DNA from: Schizophyllum amplum
Taxonomy: Eukaryota > Basidiomycota > Agaricomycetes > Agaricales > Schizophyllaceae
Length of the DNA stretch: 64,000 nucleotides
Assembly: GCA_007026445.1 (NCBI GenBank)
Contig: VDMD01000064.1
Span: 1 to 64,000 of the forward strand
Direction: 5' to 3'
Each line of letters opens with the position of its first letter. Position 1 is the stretch's first letter. Shown here one piece after another: positions 21,652 through 31,850 of this stretch. The notes under the pieces were generated by a model, which was not told the origin of the DNA, did not search any database, and was given only the letters and a program-made list of their open reading frames with translations. Made by a program: the position numbers and the translations under genes.

Positions 21652-23215
21652 TATCAAGAGAAGAATGCACAAACACAGACACAAACACGCAAAATGACGG
21701 TCGAAGACAAAAGCTTAAGTGACAGGTGTAACTCGTAACTAAGTGTGACTATCCCAATCGGGCCGGTCCAAGCACACCAACTCCAACACTCCCACCTGTG
21801 CGCCAGACCACAGGGAAACTCCCACCTAACCAGGCAACTCCCACCTAATCCTGCAGCTCCCACCAAATCCTGCAACTCCATGGATCACGAGAACAGAGGG
21901 CTCACGCCATGAGCGTGCCCGGCACCGCGGGAGGAGGCCGAAGAGGACACGGGCGACGGGGCGCGGTACGGCGAAGGCGAACGGTGACGGGGAGGGGAGG
22001 ACTGACGATGAGGGATGACGTACGTGCCGTAAGCCTGGTGAACCTGGTAGGCCTGCTCCACCTCCGCATCCATCTCCGCCACCGATTGGGCCATGGTCGC
22101 ATTGAGGTGGACCTTGTCCATGATCCTCTGCTTGATCGCCTCCGGCATCGAGAACATGCAGAAGGCAGCAATATGACCGGGGTGCCCGCACCGATGACAG
22201 TCGCTGCTGTTGACGTCGCACCAGCGGTAGCCCTTGTCATCCATCCAGGATGCGCTGAGGTCCAATGTGCGACCACCAGAGCGAGGCTCCGCATCCTTCC
22301 GCTGGGGACGCCCAGAGCGAGCGGCATTCGCGGCTAGGAGCCGCGAAGTATCCTCCTCCTCCGTCTTGACGAAGTCGTAGTTGAGCGCAGGGGACGAGGT
22401 GAGGGTGCCGATGGCGCTCGTGAGGGTGGGCTCGGTGGACTGGGAGAGGAGGGTGGTGCGGACGGTGAAGAAAGCCGGGTGGATGTTCATGAGGATGACG
22501 TCCAGGATCTCGGTGTCCGCAACGGAGATCCCCATGTCAGTGAGGACACGGGCCTTGTCCCGAACAGTGGTGATGAACTGCTCGAGGGACTGGGTGGGGA
22601 AGTCATGAGAGCACTGGTAGAAAGCCTTGCGCGCTGCAACGCGTCTAGCCATGGTGGACTTCGTGTACTTCGCCTTCAGCGTTGCGTACATCTCCCAGCC
22701 TCCATACTTGTCCTTCACGACCGCCTCCACATCCCTCTCCAGCCTCGTAGCAAGAACAAAGCCGATGGCATTGTCTAGAGCGACATCGGCATCAGCCACC
22801 TTGGTGGTCTTGTCGCTGGTGACCCAGGTGGCGTTGATGCCGCGGCAGAACCTGACGATGTTCTCCTCGAAGGCGTACCAGTTCTCCTCCCCCCGGAGCT
22901 TCTCCTTGTCCATAAGACTGTTGACAGCATAGCTGGGGATCGACATAGTGGGTAGATGGTGCAGATAAGGGTGATCGATGGGGGCGAAAATTTTCAGAGG
23001 ATGAAAAAGCGAGTTTTTGAGCGTCAAAAGGCAAGTTTGGGGGTTTGGGGATATGATTAGAGCGCGGGGCTCATAACCTATCAAGAGAAGAATGCACAAA
23101 CACAGACACAAACACGCAAAATGACGGTCGAAGACAAAAGCTTAAGTGACAGGTGTAACTCGTAACTAAGTGTGACTATCCCAATCGGGCCGGTCCAAGC
23201 ACACCAACTCCAACA
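21652..23215 (-). mobile_element. GO-1, gag-only LTR retroelement
   Basis: Complete at 1,564 bp. LTRs of 137 bp (21,652-21,788 and 23,079-23,215) begin TGTTGGAGTTGG and end TTGATA. The 5-bp target duplication TGGCT lies at 21,647-21,651 and 23,216-23,220, exactly restoring the Copia-2 integrase sequence. The primer site (23,057-23,078) is the same anticodon-type site as in Copia-2. The only gene is a 353-codon gag. There is no protease, integrase or RT, and no room for them. The polypurine region before the 3' LTR is a tandem of (A)GGTGGGAG(T) units (21,789-21,880). Confidence 0.9.
21885..22946 (-). CDS. Gag protein of GO-1
   Basis: 353 residues. The start MSIPSYAVNSLMDKEKL at 22,946 lies just downstream of the primer site and leader; the open frame extends further upstream only through LTR sequence. 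The N-terminal half is a copia-type gag of the UBN2/DUF4219 class, with an ENWYAFEENIVRF opening, a GGWEMYATLKAKYTKST block and a KAFYQCSHDF block. A CCHC zinc knuckle follows (CHRCGHPGHIAAFC, spacing 2-4-4), then a Ser/Pro/Arg-rich tail. It should assemble particles and bind the element's RNA. The uninterrupted frame suggests that selection or recent origin has kept it intact. Confidence 0.85.
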   Translation of the reverse strand: MSIPSYAVNSLMDKEKLRGEENWYAFEENIVRFCRGINATWVTSDKTTKVADADVALDNAIGFVLATRLERDVEAVVKDKYGGWEMYATLKAKYTKSTMARRVAARKAFYQCSHDFPTQSLEQFITTVRDKARVLTDMGISVADTEILDVILMNIHPAFFTVRTTLLSQSTEPTLTSAIGTLTSSPALNYDFVKTEEEDTSRLLAANAARSGRPQRKDAEPRSGGRTLDLSASWMDDKGYRWCDVNSSDCHRCGHPGHIAAFCMFSMPEAIKQRIMDKVHLNATMAQSVAEMDAEVEQAYQVHQAYGTYVIPHRQSSPPRHRSPSPYRAPSPVSSSASSRGAGHAHGVSPLFS

Positions 23216-25867
23216 TGGCTGCCTTGCCTACGTCCTGGTGAAGAAGCGACACCGGCGCGCGCTCGAGCCGCACTCGCAGAAGTGCATCTTCATCGGCTAC
23301 CCGCCCGGCACCAAGGCCTGGCTCTTCTGGAACCCGGCTACCCAGAAGACGCTCATCTCCTCGCACGCCGTCTTTGACGAGCGCTACATGCCGGGAAACT
23401 CTACCAAGAGTATAAACTTGATTACCGCGTCGCTCCTGGACAGAGGTGAGGGACCACCGGACTTTGGGGATGCCGCAGATCAAGGGGGTGATGGGGAATC
23501 GCCTCCTAATCGCGAGTCTGACGATAGCGATGATGACGCTGTCTATGATCTGCCGCCTCCCCCATCCGGTCAGCCCGCTCCTCCCGCTCCGCAGTTGCAG
23601 ACGCCGCCACCCAGTTCGCCGCCTCGCGCGCCTACGGTCGAGCCGCCTACCACACCGCCTAGCGCGCCTGTGCCCGCACCTCAGGCTCCACGTTCTGTAC
23701 GTGTTGGACCACCCAGCCTGCTGCTTCAGCGCGGCCGCCAGAAAGAGCAGGAGCAGGTGCAGCAGCGCGCTACGCGCCGTCGCCCGCCTTCGCCTGAGGC
23801 ACCGCCTAATCGTGGGGAGGTGCCCGAGTGGCTGGCAGAGCCGCCGCGACCGCCGACCGACCCATTTGCAGGCCCATCGCGCCCAGTGCGCCAGAGCGCG
23901 CCACGCTTCAACATGAGCGAGCGCGCATTGCAGGAGCGCGCTATGCGACCACCCGCACCACCACCGCCTAGCCGTTGGGCTAGCGGTCCGCCCGTCGTGT
24001 CGCCCAACCGCTATACGCCGCTTGAAGCGAGTATAGAGGAGATAGAAGAGGAGAAGGAGGAGAAGGAGCAGGAGATGGAGATGGAGAAGGAGACGCCCCC
24101 CGTGGAGCATGACTCCGGGAGCGGCAGTGACGATGAACTGCTGTTGAAGGACGACACCGCCGTGCCCGGAGAGCATGCCATGCAGGCCGGACTCGACTAC
24201 GTCTTTGATGGAGTGCAGGAGGAGCAGTGGTCAGTCGAGCAGGGCCTGGATTACGCTTACTCGTCCGTTGTCCCAGCAGATGCGCAGCAGACCGAGCCGA
24301 GGACGTTTGCAGAGGCATTGCGCCGCCCTGACCGGTCGAAGTGGATCGACGCCGCGTTCGACGAGATGCAGGCGCTCATTGACAACGGCACGTTCAAGCT
24401 CGTCCAGCTCCCGCCCGGTGCACGCGCTATTGGCAGTCGGTGGGTGTTCAAGGTCAAGCATCAGCCTGTTCTATCGAGCGCTACAAGGCACGCTGCGTCG
24501 CCCAGGGCTTCTCGCAGCGTCCCGGCTTCGAGTACACCGAGACGTTCGCCCCTACGCCCAAGTGGTCCGCCATCCGCGCCATCCTCGCCCTTGCCGCCAT
24601 TGAAGACCTCGTCCTCTACTCCGTCAACATCAGCAACGCGTTCCTGAACGGCTGGCTCGACGAGGAGATCTACATGCGCCAACCGCCCGGCTTCGAGATG
24701 CGCAACAAGGACTACGTCTGGCGCCTCAAGAAGTCGCTTTACGGGCTGAAGCAGGCGAGTCATGTTTAGCATGAGACGCTGAACAAGGTGCTGTGCGACA
24801 TGGGTTTCACGCGCATCCTCTGCGACCACAGCGTGTGGGTGTTTGGACGCGATGAGGCGCGCATCGTCATTCCTGTCTTTGTTGATGACATGACGATTGC
24901 AGCCAAGACGGACGCGCAGGCGCAGGAGATCATTGAAGAGCTGAAGAAGCACTTCAAGCTGCGCGAGCTCGGTCCTACCTCATGGCTCCTAGGCGTCGAG
25001 ATCCAGCGCGAGCGCTCGCAGCGCAAGCTCTCGCTCTCCCAGCGCCAGTACTGCGTCGACATCCTTGAGCGCTACGGTATGGCAGACTGCAAACCCGTCG
25101 TCTCTCCGCTGGATCAGGCTGTGAAGCTGACCGCTGATGACGCTCCCAAGACGCCAGAGGACATTGACTACATGTCCTCTCGCTCTGCAGAGTACGTGTC
25201 TGCCGTTGGCGCCGTTGCCTGGCTCGCCATCGCCACTCGTCCTGACCTCGCCTATCCCGTCTCTGTCCTCGCGCGTCATACCGGCCATCCCGGGCGCAAG
25301 CACTGGCAGGCGCTGCAGCGCGTCTTCCGCTACATCCAGGGTACGCTTGATCTCAAGCTGACCTACGATGGCAACGCCGTTGGTGCGCGCTCGGAGCTGT
25401 TCTACACCTACACGGACGCGGATCATGGCGGGAACCCGGACAACGGCAGGTCTACCAGCGGCCACATCGTCATGATGGCGGGTGCACCGGTCTCTTGGGC
25501 GAGCAAGCTGCAGACCATCGTCGCGCTCTCTACCACAGAGGCCGAGTATGTTGCAGCCGTGTCTGCCGGGCAGGAGATGTTGTGGATGCGCCATTTCCTC
25601 ACCGAGTTGGGCTACTCGGTCAAGGACGCGCCCTCCACGCTCTACATCGACAACAACTCCGCTCTGCAGGTGGCGCGCAACCCAGAGCATCATGGGCGCA
25701 TGAAGCATCTGGACCTGCGCTTCTACTGGCTGCGCGACGAGGTGCACAAGGGGTCGATCTGTCTTGTCCATCTGGCCACGGAGAACATGCCAGCTGACAT
25801 GCTGACCAAGGCTTTGGGCCGGTCTAAGCTGCAGCATATGGTGGGGCTGACTGGTCTAGTGCGCTAG
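23216..25867 (+). pseudogene. Copia-2 integrase end, RT and RNase H, broken
   Basis: The frame from 23,216 (GCLAYVLVKKRHRRALEP...CIFIGYPPG) covers the integrase C-terminus and a long Pro/acidic linker into the RT N-terminus (GSRWVFKVK). Near 24,465 the frame changes by one base, and the RT continues (SIERYKARCVAQGF, TFAPTPKW). A stop replaces Trp at 24,767 (HV-stop-HE). From 24,788 the frame resumes with FVDDMTIAA, YTDADHGGNPD and STTEAEYVAA, and ends GLTGLVR at 25,867. The one-base break near 24,465 is shared with the copy at 51.3 kb. Confidence 0.9.
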
Positions 25868-25892
25868 GTGGGCGTGCTAGATTGAGGGGGTG

Positions 25893-26005
25893 TGTTGGGA
25901 TTGGTGTTCTAGCACGCTCTCGTGCTTATGGTATTTTTCTCCGATTATCTCTGACTTGTGTGCTGCCGCTCTAGTGTGATCTGATCCTCTGTTCTACCTC
26001 GGATA
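25893..26005 (+). repeat. LTR-A, short form, 3' LTR of Copia-2
   Basis: Begins TGTTGGGATTGGTGTTC and ends CTACCTCGGATA, 113 bp. Compared with the full 303-bp LTR-A at 31,216-31,518 it lacks the middle, including one of the two direct repeats around GACTTGTGTGCTG(T/C)CGCTC. Confidence 0.85.
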
Positions 26006-26695
26006 CCGTCAGCGTTGCGCTTCACTTTGAACACCCACCGGCTACCAATGGCGCGAGCTCCCCTTGGCAGCTCGACTAGCTCAAAGGTCCCTTTGTCCGC
26101 CAGCGCCTGCATCTCTGCAAATGCGGCCTCCACCCACTGCTCTCGATCGCCACGTCGCAGCGCCTCTGCAAACGTCTTTGGCTCCCCATCACCCTCGCTC
26201 GCCCCGTTCGCCTCCGCCACACACTGGTAAGCGTAGTCGAGCCCCTGCTGCACCGTCCACTCCTCTGTGCGCGTCTCATCCCAGACAAACTCCAACCCGG
26301 CCTGCATCGCCTGCTCCGGCACCCCCGGCAACGCGCTCTCGTCCTGCAGCAGCAGCTCGTCATCGCTAGACCCCTCAATCTGCGGTGACTCGCCACTGTG
26401 CGCATCGTCCGACTCCGACTCGATCGGCTCGAGCTGCGCCGGTAAACGCAACTCGTCCAATGACGACTCTTGCTCTCTCTCCGGCTCTGCAGCTGGCTGG
26501 CGCGAACGCGAGCGACTGGGCTGCCTGCGCTGGACTGGCGCGTTCTGCTGCAGCGCGCTCTCTGACAGATCACGATTAGTGACGGCGCGGCGAGGCGGAA
26601 GCGTACGCGTCTGCTGCTCCGCCACTGGCTGCTTAGGCATCGCCCAGTGCGGCAAGTGACCGGTGTTGGGAGGCGCCGGGTCCGGTGCACGCCTA
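26006..26695 (-). pseudogene. Copia-1 linker and RT start
   Basis: Encodes an acidic linker (SGESPQIEGSSDDELLLQD), EAALRRGDREQWVEA-type sequence and GARAIGSRWVFKVKRNADG. It stops exactly at the Copia-2 3' LTR (26,005). The next Copia-1 coding sequence is at 19,092, so about 45 RT codons were lost when Copia-2 inserted or later. Confidence 0.85.
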
Positions 26696-26700
26696 GACGG

Positions 26701-26836
26701 TATCAAGAGAAGAAAGCGCAAACACTGACACAAACACGCAAGATGATGGTCGAAGACAAAGCTTAAGTGACAGGGGTGACATGTAACTAGATGTGACTAT
26801 CCCAATAGGGCCGGTCCAAGCACACCAACTCCAACA
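26701..26836 (-). repeat. Solo LTR of the GO family in Copia-1
   Basis: 136 bp matching the GO-1 LTR (TGTTGGAGTTGG to TTGATA on the minus strand), flanked by the direct 5-bp duplication GACGG (26,696-26,700 and 26,837-26,841). This is the product expected from recombination between the two LTRs of a full insertion. Confidence 0.9.
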
Positions 26837-26841
26837 GACGG

Positions 26842-29461
26842 TCCAGCGCGGCCTCGCTGCTCGGCCATAGTAGTCGCAGGCGACCAGTAAGCGGACTTCT
26901 TCTGCGGCGCAGAGGGCGGCACAGGTGCGGACTTGGATGAACGCGGCGGCGTACTCGGCCCAGCTGAAGGCGATGGACGCGGCGGCGGCGGCGGCGGCGT
27001 AGGCGGACGCGGCGGCGTGGGGGGACGCGGCGCAGGAGGCGGCAGATCATCATCACCGGCATCATCTGGCAGACTCGCAGACGGCGACGGCGTATCATCA
27101 CCCCCCTGATCTGCTGCATCCCCATCAGCACGCAAGTCAGGCTCCTCACCTCTGTCCCGAAGCGTCTGGGCAATCAGGTTTATACTCTTTGTAGAGTTGC
27201 CTGGCATGTAGCGCTTGTCAAACTGCGCATGCGAGGAGATGATGAACTGCTTAGTGGCCGGGTTCCAGAAGCGCCAGGCCTTCGTACCGGGCGCGTACCC
27301 GACGAAGATGCACTTCTGCGAGTGCGGCTGCAGTGCCTTGCGCTTCGACTTCTTCACCAGCACGTAGGCGAGACAGCCAAACGTGCGGAAGTAGGAGACA
27401 TCCGGCTTCTTCTTCTTCCAGGCAATGAAAGGTGTTTGATCAGGTGGTAGAGCAGAGGTCGGGGCGCGGTTATCGACGTGGTTGAACGACGACACGGCGT
27501 GCACCCAGAACGATGGTGGCAGCTTCGACTCCCAGAGCATAGCGGTCGCCGTGTTCGCTATGGTCAGATTAGCACGCTCTGCAACACCGTTCTGATGCGG
27601 CTCATCTGGCTCTGTCGTCTCAAGACGCCACCCGTTCTCCGCTGCGAAACGCTTCGTAGCGTTCGAGATGTACTCGCCCCCGGCATCGCAGCGCATCACC
27701 CTCAGCTTCTCGCCCGTCTCCGCCTCCACTGCTGCAATCCAATGGCGTATCGCGTCAAAGGCCTCGCTCTTCTTCTTCAGATACACCACAGTGCGCCATC
27801 GGAACGCGTCGTCAATGAAGGTCATCCAGTAACGGTAGCCCTCAGGCGACGCGACCGGCATAGGCCCCTTCAAGTCGGTGTGAACCAACTGGCTTCCCCA
27901 TGATGCATGGCTCGCAGATCGGGTCCGGCGCCCTGCGTGACTCGAGGCGCATCCCACGCACCAGCTTACTGTCCCGCAACTGCGCGATGTCCCCCTGGTT
28001 GATATGCGCGAAGCGGCGATGCCAGAGCGCCATGTCCAGCGGCAGCGTCGTAGCTGACGCACGCGCGGCCTGCTGCTGAGTCCGTGGCACAACGACACGA
28101 CCGTCAAGATAGCCCGTGTTGGTCTCGTCGACCGTCGCAGTGCAGACAAGGACCCCGCCGCGGTAGAACGTCACCTGGCGCCCCTTGGTGTGGATCTCGT
28201 ACCCCTTGCGCACAGTGAGATGGTAGATGGAGAGTAGATTTGACGTAAGCAGCGGCACATGTAGCACATCGTGGAATATCAAGCTCGCCCCCTCCTCGTT
28301 CCCCAGCTTCAGCTTGAACTCGACAGACCCTATCCCCTCCGACCAGATGATGGTGCCGTTGGCGAGGCGGATCGGCACGCGATGCGGCGAGTAGGACACA
28401 AACCAGCCGCGATGCACGATCATGTGTGATGAGGCGCCTGTATCGGTGTTCAGCTTGTTGGCCGACTCGGAGCGGAGCCACGCGTCATGCTCGACGGTGG
28501 TGAGAGCGCTTGCCTTGCCTGCAGACTCGACGGTGACGACGGCAGCAGCAGTCTGGGGAGGGGAGATGGTAGCGGGCGAGGCGGCGGCGGCGGCGGCCTT
28601 GCGCTGCTTCTTCTGCTGCTTCTTCGACACGAGCTGGCCAGCGTTGGCGGCGCGCGCAACGGCCTCGCGCTCGAGCTTCGCCTTCCACTCCGGCGTCCAG
28701 GTCGGGCAGTTGTGGATGGTGTGCGGACCGTGGCAGTTGTAGCACTCGATCGCGCGCGCGGCGTTAGCAGCGAGCGTCTCCTGCTCCGAGGTCGAGGTGC
28801 GCGCGGCGAAGTCGCGCTCCACAACGCCCTTCACCTTGTCCAAGCTCAGCTGATCGTCGAGGATGAGCGTGTTGTACAGCGACTGATGCTGCTCAACGGG
28901 CGAGTTGGCGAGCGCGCGCATCGCCACCATTGTACACAGCTCCTTGTCCAGCGTGTCAATGTCGTACCCGGTCTTGGGGCGCAGACTCTTCATGCGCGCA
29001 ATGCGCCGATCGATCTCGTCCAGCAGCGCGGGGAGCGCGGCGGCAGACTCGGGATCGGTGAGGGTGATGCTGACAAGGTCATTGAACGCGCTGAAGCGCG
29101 TTCCCGGCACCTGGAGGTGGAACGCCTTCTTCAGCGCGGCGAAGAGAGCGGGCGCATCGTCCTGCAACGACTCGAACTGCTGACGCAGCGACGGGTGGAT
29201 CGACTGCCAGATGCGTCCGGCAGCGCGCTCCTTGTTCTGCTCGTACGCCTCCTTCGAGCGGTACTCGGAGTCAGTGAGCTTATTGGGGGGCGAGGGAGCG
29301 GTGACGTTGCGCATCACGTAGCGATAGAGGGCGTGGCTGCGGAGAGAGGCCAGCATCTCGGGCTTGTACCAGCCCCAGTTGGAGCGGGTGAGCACGGGCT
29401 GCTTGTTGTGGTCCCACTCCATCAACTGGGGCTGGTACGAGCCCGTGTGGTCCCACTCCAT
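26842..29461 (-). pseudogene. Copia-1 gag, protease and integrase
   Basis: The gag frame starts near 29,460 (a duplicated MEWDH opening) or at the internal Met, and gives LTRSNWGWYKPEM, a zinc knuckle (CYNCHGPHTIHNC), protease NTDTGASSHM and the integrase zinc region (LWHRRFAHINQGD...CEPCIMGKP). Near 27,900 a deletion of about 17 codons also shifts the frame. The other frame continues QLVHTDLKGPMPVA, RCDAGGEYISN and NGVAERANLT, then the GKFD-type tail (CIFVGYAPGTKAW) to the solo LTR. Shares the overall plan of Copia-2 but is clearly diverged in sequence. Confidence 0.9.
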
Positions 29462-29720
29462 AACAAAGGTGAACGGCGGGGGCGAAGATACGGGGGGAGT
29501 ACGAAGTGCGAGTTGGATGTGTGCGGATCTGAGGTGCCACGTGACCTAGAGCACCCAGGATTCGGATATGTAAAACGCGGCGGTGAAGAGAGTGACGGGG
29601 ATGGGTGTGAAGGGGGGATGGTGGCGGACACGACGCCGTTGGACGCGAGTGAATCGAGGCGGAATTGCGCGCTCGACAGCGGTTTGCGATCGCAAGTAGT
29701 TAAATCGGAGTTCTGCTGCA

Positions 29721-29927
29721 GCAGAACTAAGTCAACTAGAGCGGTAGCAACCAAGTCAGTGATAGAGACTTGGTTGTGTCTGCTCTAGGAGCGACGAGTC
29801 TCGGCATTCGCCGGTGTACTATACAGTCGGGTGGGTCATGTGAGATAGACGCGGTCACGTGATCGGAAAAGCGCGAAGATACAAAACCAGGGATAACGCG
29901 AGACGTGGTCGGTCACCCCTTCCAACA
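29721..29927 (-). repeat. LTR-B, 5' LTR of Copia-1, partly deleted
   Basis: 207 bp. Lacks one of the two internal repeat units and its last bases. The primer-binding site that should follow is gone, the leader joining directly at TGCAGCAGAACTCCG (compare 31,061-31,215). Confidence 0.8.
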
Positions 29928-30780
29928 AGCTTGACGTAGAGGCAGAGGAGGATGTGGATGGATTCCAGGCTGATGATGGGAGCAAAGACATCCTAATTCC
30001 CTCGCGCTGAGTGAAGCTGCGCGCAACAATGCGCACCTTGTACCTCTCGATGCTGCGCTTCGCATCTTCCTTGATGGAGAAGACATGCTTTGAGGTGATG
30101 GGCTTGACCCCTGTTGGGATCGGAACCTCTTCGACAACGTCGTTCAGCTTGAAGCTGTTCAACTCTTCCGACTGCGCATCAAGCCACCTGTCCCTGTCTG
30201 GACTGGCCATAGCCTATGCCCATGTATTGGGGACCTTCCGCGCACCGCTGCTAGAGCGCCCACCAGTGGTGGCACCTGCAAAGAGCTCGTCCTCCATGAA
30301 AGAGAGGTTGGCATATTCCTCGTCAAGCTCTGGCATTGGCACTTCCTCGGCGGGTTCTGGCGGAGGCAGAGACGGATGCGTGGGCGCTGCCTCATAGGCT
30401 GCTCTGCGCTCTTCGAGCTGTGCCTCTCGCGGATCTGGGTTTGCCTCTTCTCCCGCTGTTTGCTCTGCAACCTTTGCTGTCGCTTGCGGGTCTCGAGATA
30501 GCTGCTATCCTTTGGCTTGGAGGCCTTCCGCTCCTGTGGGGTGCGTAGACCAGCCCGGCAAGATGGTCCAGGTTCTGGCGCAGGAGGTGGTGGTACCTCA
30601 TTTGGCAAGGATAGGCGGGGAATCCGTGAGGTCCTCTCCCGGCGGCATGGAGCATGCTCGGCTGGCTCAGGTGAGGGTCCACGGCTTGATGGAGGAGAGT
30701 CTCCCACTGACCCTGGCGCAGGTGGTGCTGGTCCTCCCACTCGACCTGGACGGGGTGGTGGAGGTGCATCGTCATTGTTC
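29928..30780 (-). pseudogene. Copia-3 linker and reverse transcriptase start
   Basis: Minus-strand frames give a proline-rich linker, then PDRDRWLDAQSEELNSF, VEEVPIPTGVKPITSKHVFS, RYKVRIVARSFTQREG and, after a one-base shift, DVFAPIISLESIHILLCLY. These are standard copia RT N-terminal motifs, distinct in sequence from Copia-1 and Copia-2. The fragment lies between two LTR-B copies in opposite orientations. Confidence 0.8.
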
Positions 30781-31060
30781 TGTTGGAAGGGGTGACCGAG
30801 CACGTCTCGCGTTATCCCTGGTTTTGGTATATCTTCGCGCTTTCGGATCACGTGACCGCGTCTATCTCACATGACCCACCCGACTGTATAGTACACCGGC
30901 GAATGCCGAGACTCGTCGCTCCTAGAGCAGACACAACCAAGTCTCTATCACTGACTTAGTTGCTACCGCTCTAGGTGCGTAGCTACACGTTTTACTTGCT
31001 TGAATATATCACTGACTTGGTTGCTACCGCTCTAGTCGACTTAGTTCTGCGCTGTGAACA
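30781..31060 (+). repeat. LTR-B, plus strand
   Basis: 280 bp, TGTTGGAAGGGGTGACC to GCTGTGAACA, with both internal repeat units. It is followed by the intact primer site (31,061-31,081) and a Copia-1-type leader to 31,215, where Copia-2b LTR-A cuts it off. This is the 5' end of a second, otherwise lost Copia-1 copy. Confidence 0.85.
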
Positions 31061-31215
31061 GGTTATGAGCCCCGCGCTCTGATCGCTGCAGCAGAACTCC
31101 GATTTGACTACTTGCGATCGCAACCGCTGTCGAGCGCGCAGATCCGCTTCGATTCTCTCGCGTCCAACGGCGTCGTGTCCGCCACCATCTCCCCTTCACA
31201 CCCATACCCGTCACT
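31061..31215 (+). promoter_or_regulatory. Primer-binding site and leader of a Copia-1 copy
   Basis: GGTTATGAGCCCCGCGCTCT directly follows the LTR, the same anticodon-type initiator tRNA site as in Copia-2, GO-1 and GO-2. The leader after it matches 29,590-29,728. Confidence 0.75.
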
Positions 31216-31518
31216 TATCCGAGGTAGAACAGAGGATCAGATCACACTAGAGCGACAGCACACAAGTCAGAGATGTATAGCAAGCTATAGAATGTGTAAC
31301 TACGCACCTAGAGCGACAGCACACAAGTCAGAGATAAAGAGAGACTTGGATGCGGCCGCTCTAGGTAGACAGACCGGGAAATGCCGATGACTAAGCGGAA
31401 TATGTGGCGCACAGCGTAAGGCGTAGTGCGCGCATAATATAACAGCATGGGAAAAATCAGGAAAAATCGTAGAAAAATACCATAAGCACGAGAGCGTGCT
31501 AGAACACCAATCCCAACA
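31216..31518 (-). repeat. LTR-A, full-length, 303 bp
   Basis: Reads TGTTGGGATTGGTGTTC to CTACCTCGGATA on the minus strand. It contains two direct copies of a 28-bp unit with the core AGCGACAGCACACAAGTCAG (31,247 and 31,310 regions), parallel to the AGCGGTAGCAACCAAGTCAG repeats of LTR-B. Confidence 0.85.
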
Positions 31519-31543
31519 CACCCCCTTGATCTAACACGCCCAC

Positions 31544-31850
31544 CTAGCGCACTAGACCAGTCAGCCCCACCATATGCTGCAGCTTGACCCGGCCCAAAGC
31601 CTTGGTCAGCATGTCAGCTGGCATGTCCTCCGTGGCCAGATGGACGAGACGGATGGACCCCTTGTGCACCTCGTCGCGCAGCCAGTAGAAGCGCAGGTCC
31701 AGATGCTTCATACGCCCATGATGCTCTGGGTTGCGCGCCACCTGCAGGGCGGAGTTGTTGTCGATGTAGAGCGTGGAGGGCGCGTCCTTGACCGAGTAAC
31801 CCAACTCGGTGAGGAAGTGGCGCATCCACAACATCTCCTGCCCGGCAGAC
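31544..31850 (-). pseudogene. Copia-2b RNase H, C-terminal piece
   Basis: Encodes MLWMRHFLTELGYSVKD through DNNSALQVARNPEHH and FYWLRDEVHKGS to the stop at 31,544. It is the downstream half of the RNase H domain cut by the KDZ element. Confidence 0.9.

Larger units (their letters stand above)
19091..26005 (+). mobile_element. Copia-2, LTR retrotransposon inserted in Copia-1
   Basis: A plus-strand Ty1/copia element with a truncated 5' LTR (19,091-19,165), primer site, gag-pol (19,538-25,867), a purine tract (GAGGGGGTG) and a 3' LTR (25,893-26,005). It is interrupted by the gag-only element GO-1. Disabling lesions are a 2-base deletion near 20,903, the GO-1 insertion, a one-base phase break near 24,465 and a TGG-to-TAG change at 24,767. 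Its gag-pol is nearly identical to the Copia-2 copy at 50.2-54.0 kb, so both are young. Confidence 0.9.
11181..29927 (-). mobile_element. Copia-1, LTR retrotransposon split by nested insertions
   Basis: A minus-strand Ty1/copia element. Both ends are LTR-B (5' LTR at 29,721-29,927, 3' LTR at 11,181-11,461). Its own segments, in coding order, are gag-protease-integrase (29,461-27,9xx and 27,9xx-26,842), linker and RT start (26,695-26,006), RT and part of RNase H (19,092-18,156), RNase H (14,909-14,802) and RNase H end (11,652-11,483). Everything between these is inserted: NTE-1, NTE-3, Copia-2 and a solo LTR. The primer-binding site is deleted (29,721 joins the leader directly). About 45 codons are missing at the Copia-2 insertion. 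The element is dead. Confidence 0.85.

Noticed and set aside
23166..24176. 336-codon minus-strand frame opposite the Copia-2 integrase linker
   Set aside because: Shadow of the proline-rich linker; Leu/Arg runs and no domain.
28487..29788. 433-codon plus-strand frame opposite Copia-1 gag
   Set aside because: Antisense to a clear gag-protease frame with zinc knuckle and DTG motifs; composition is Leu/Arg/Gly-rich as expected of a shadow.
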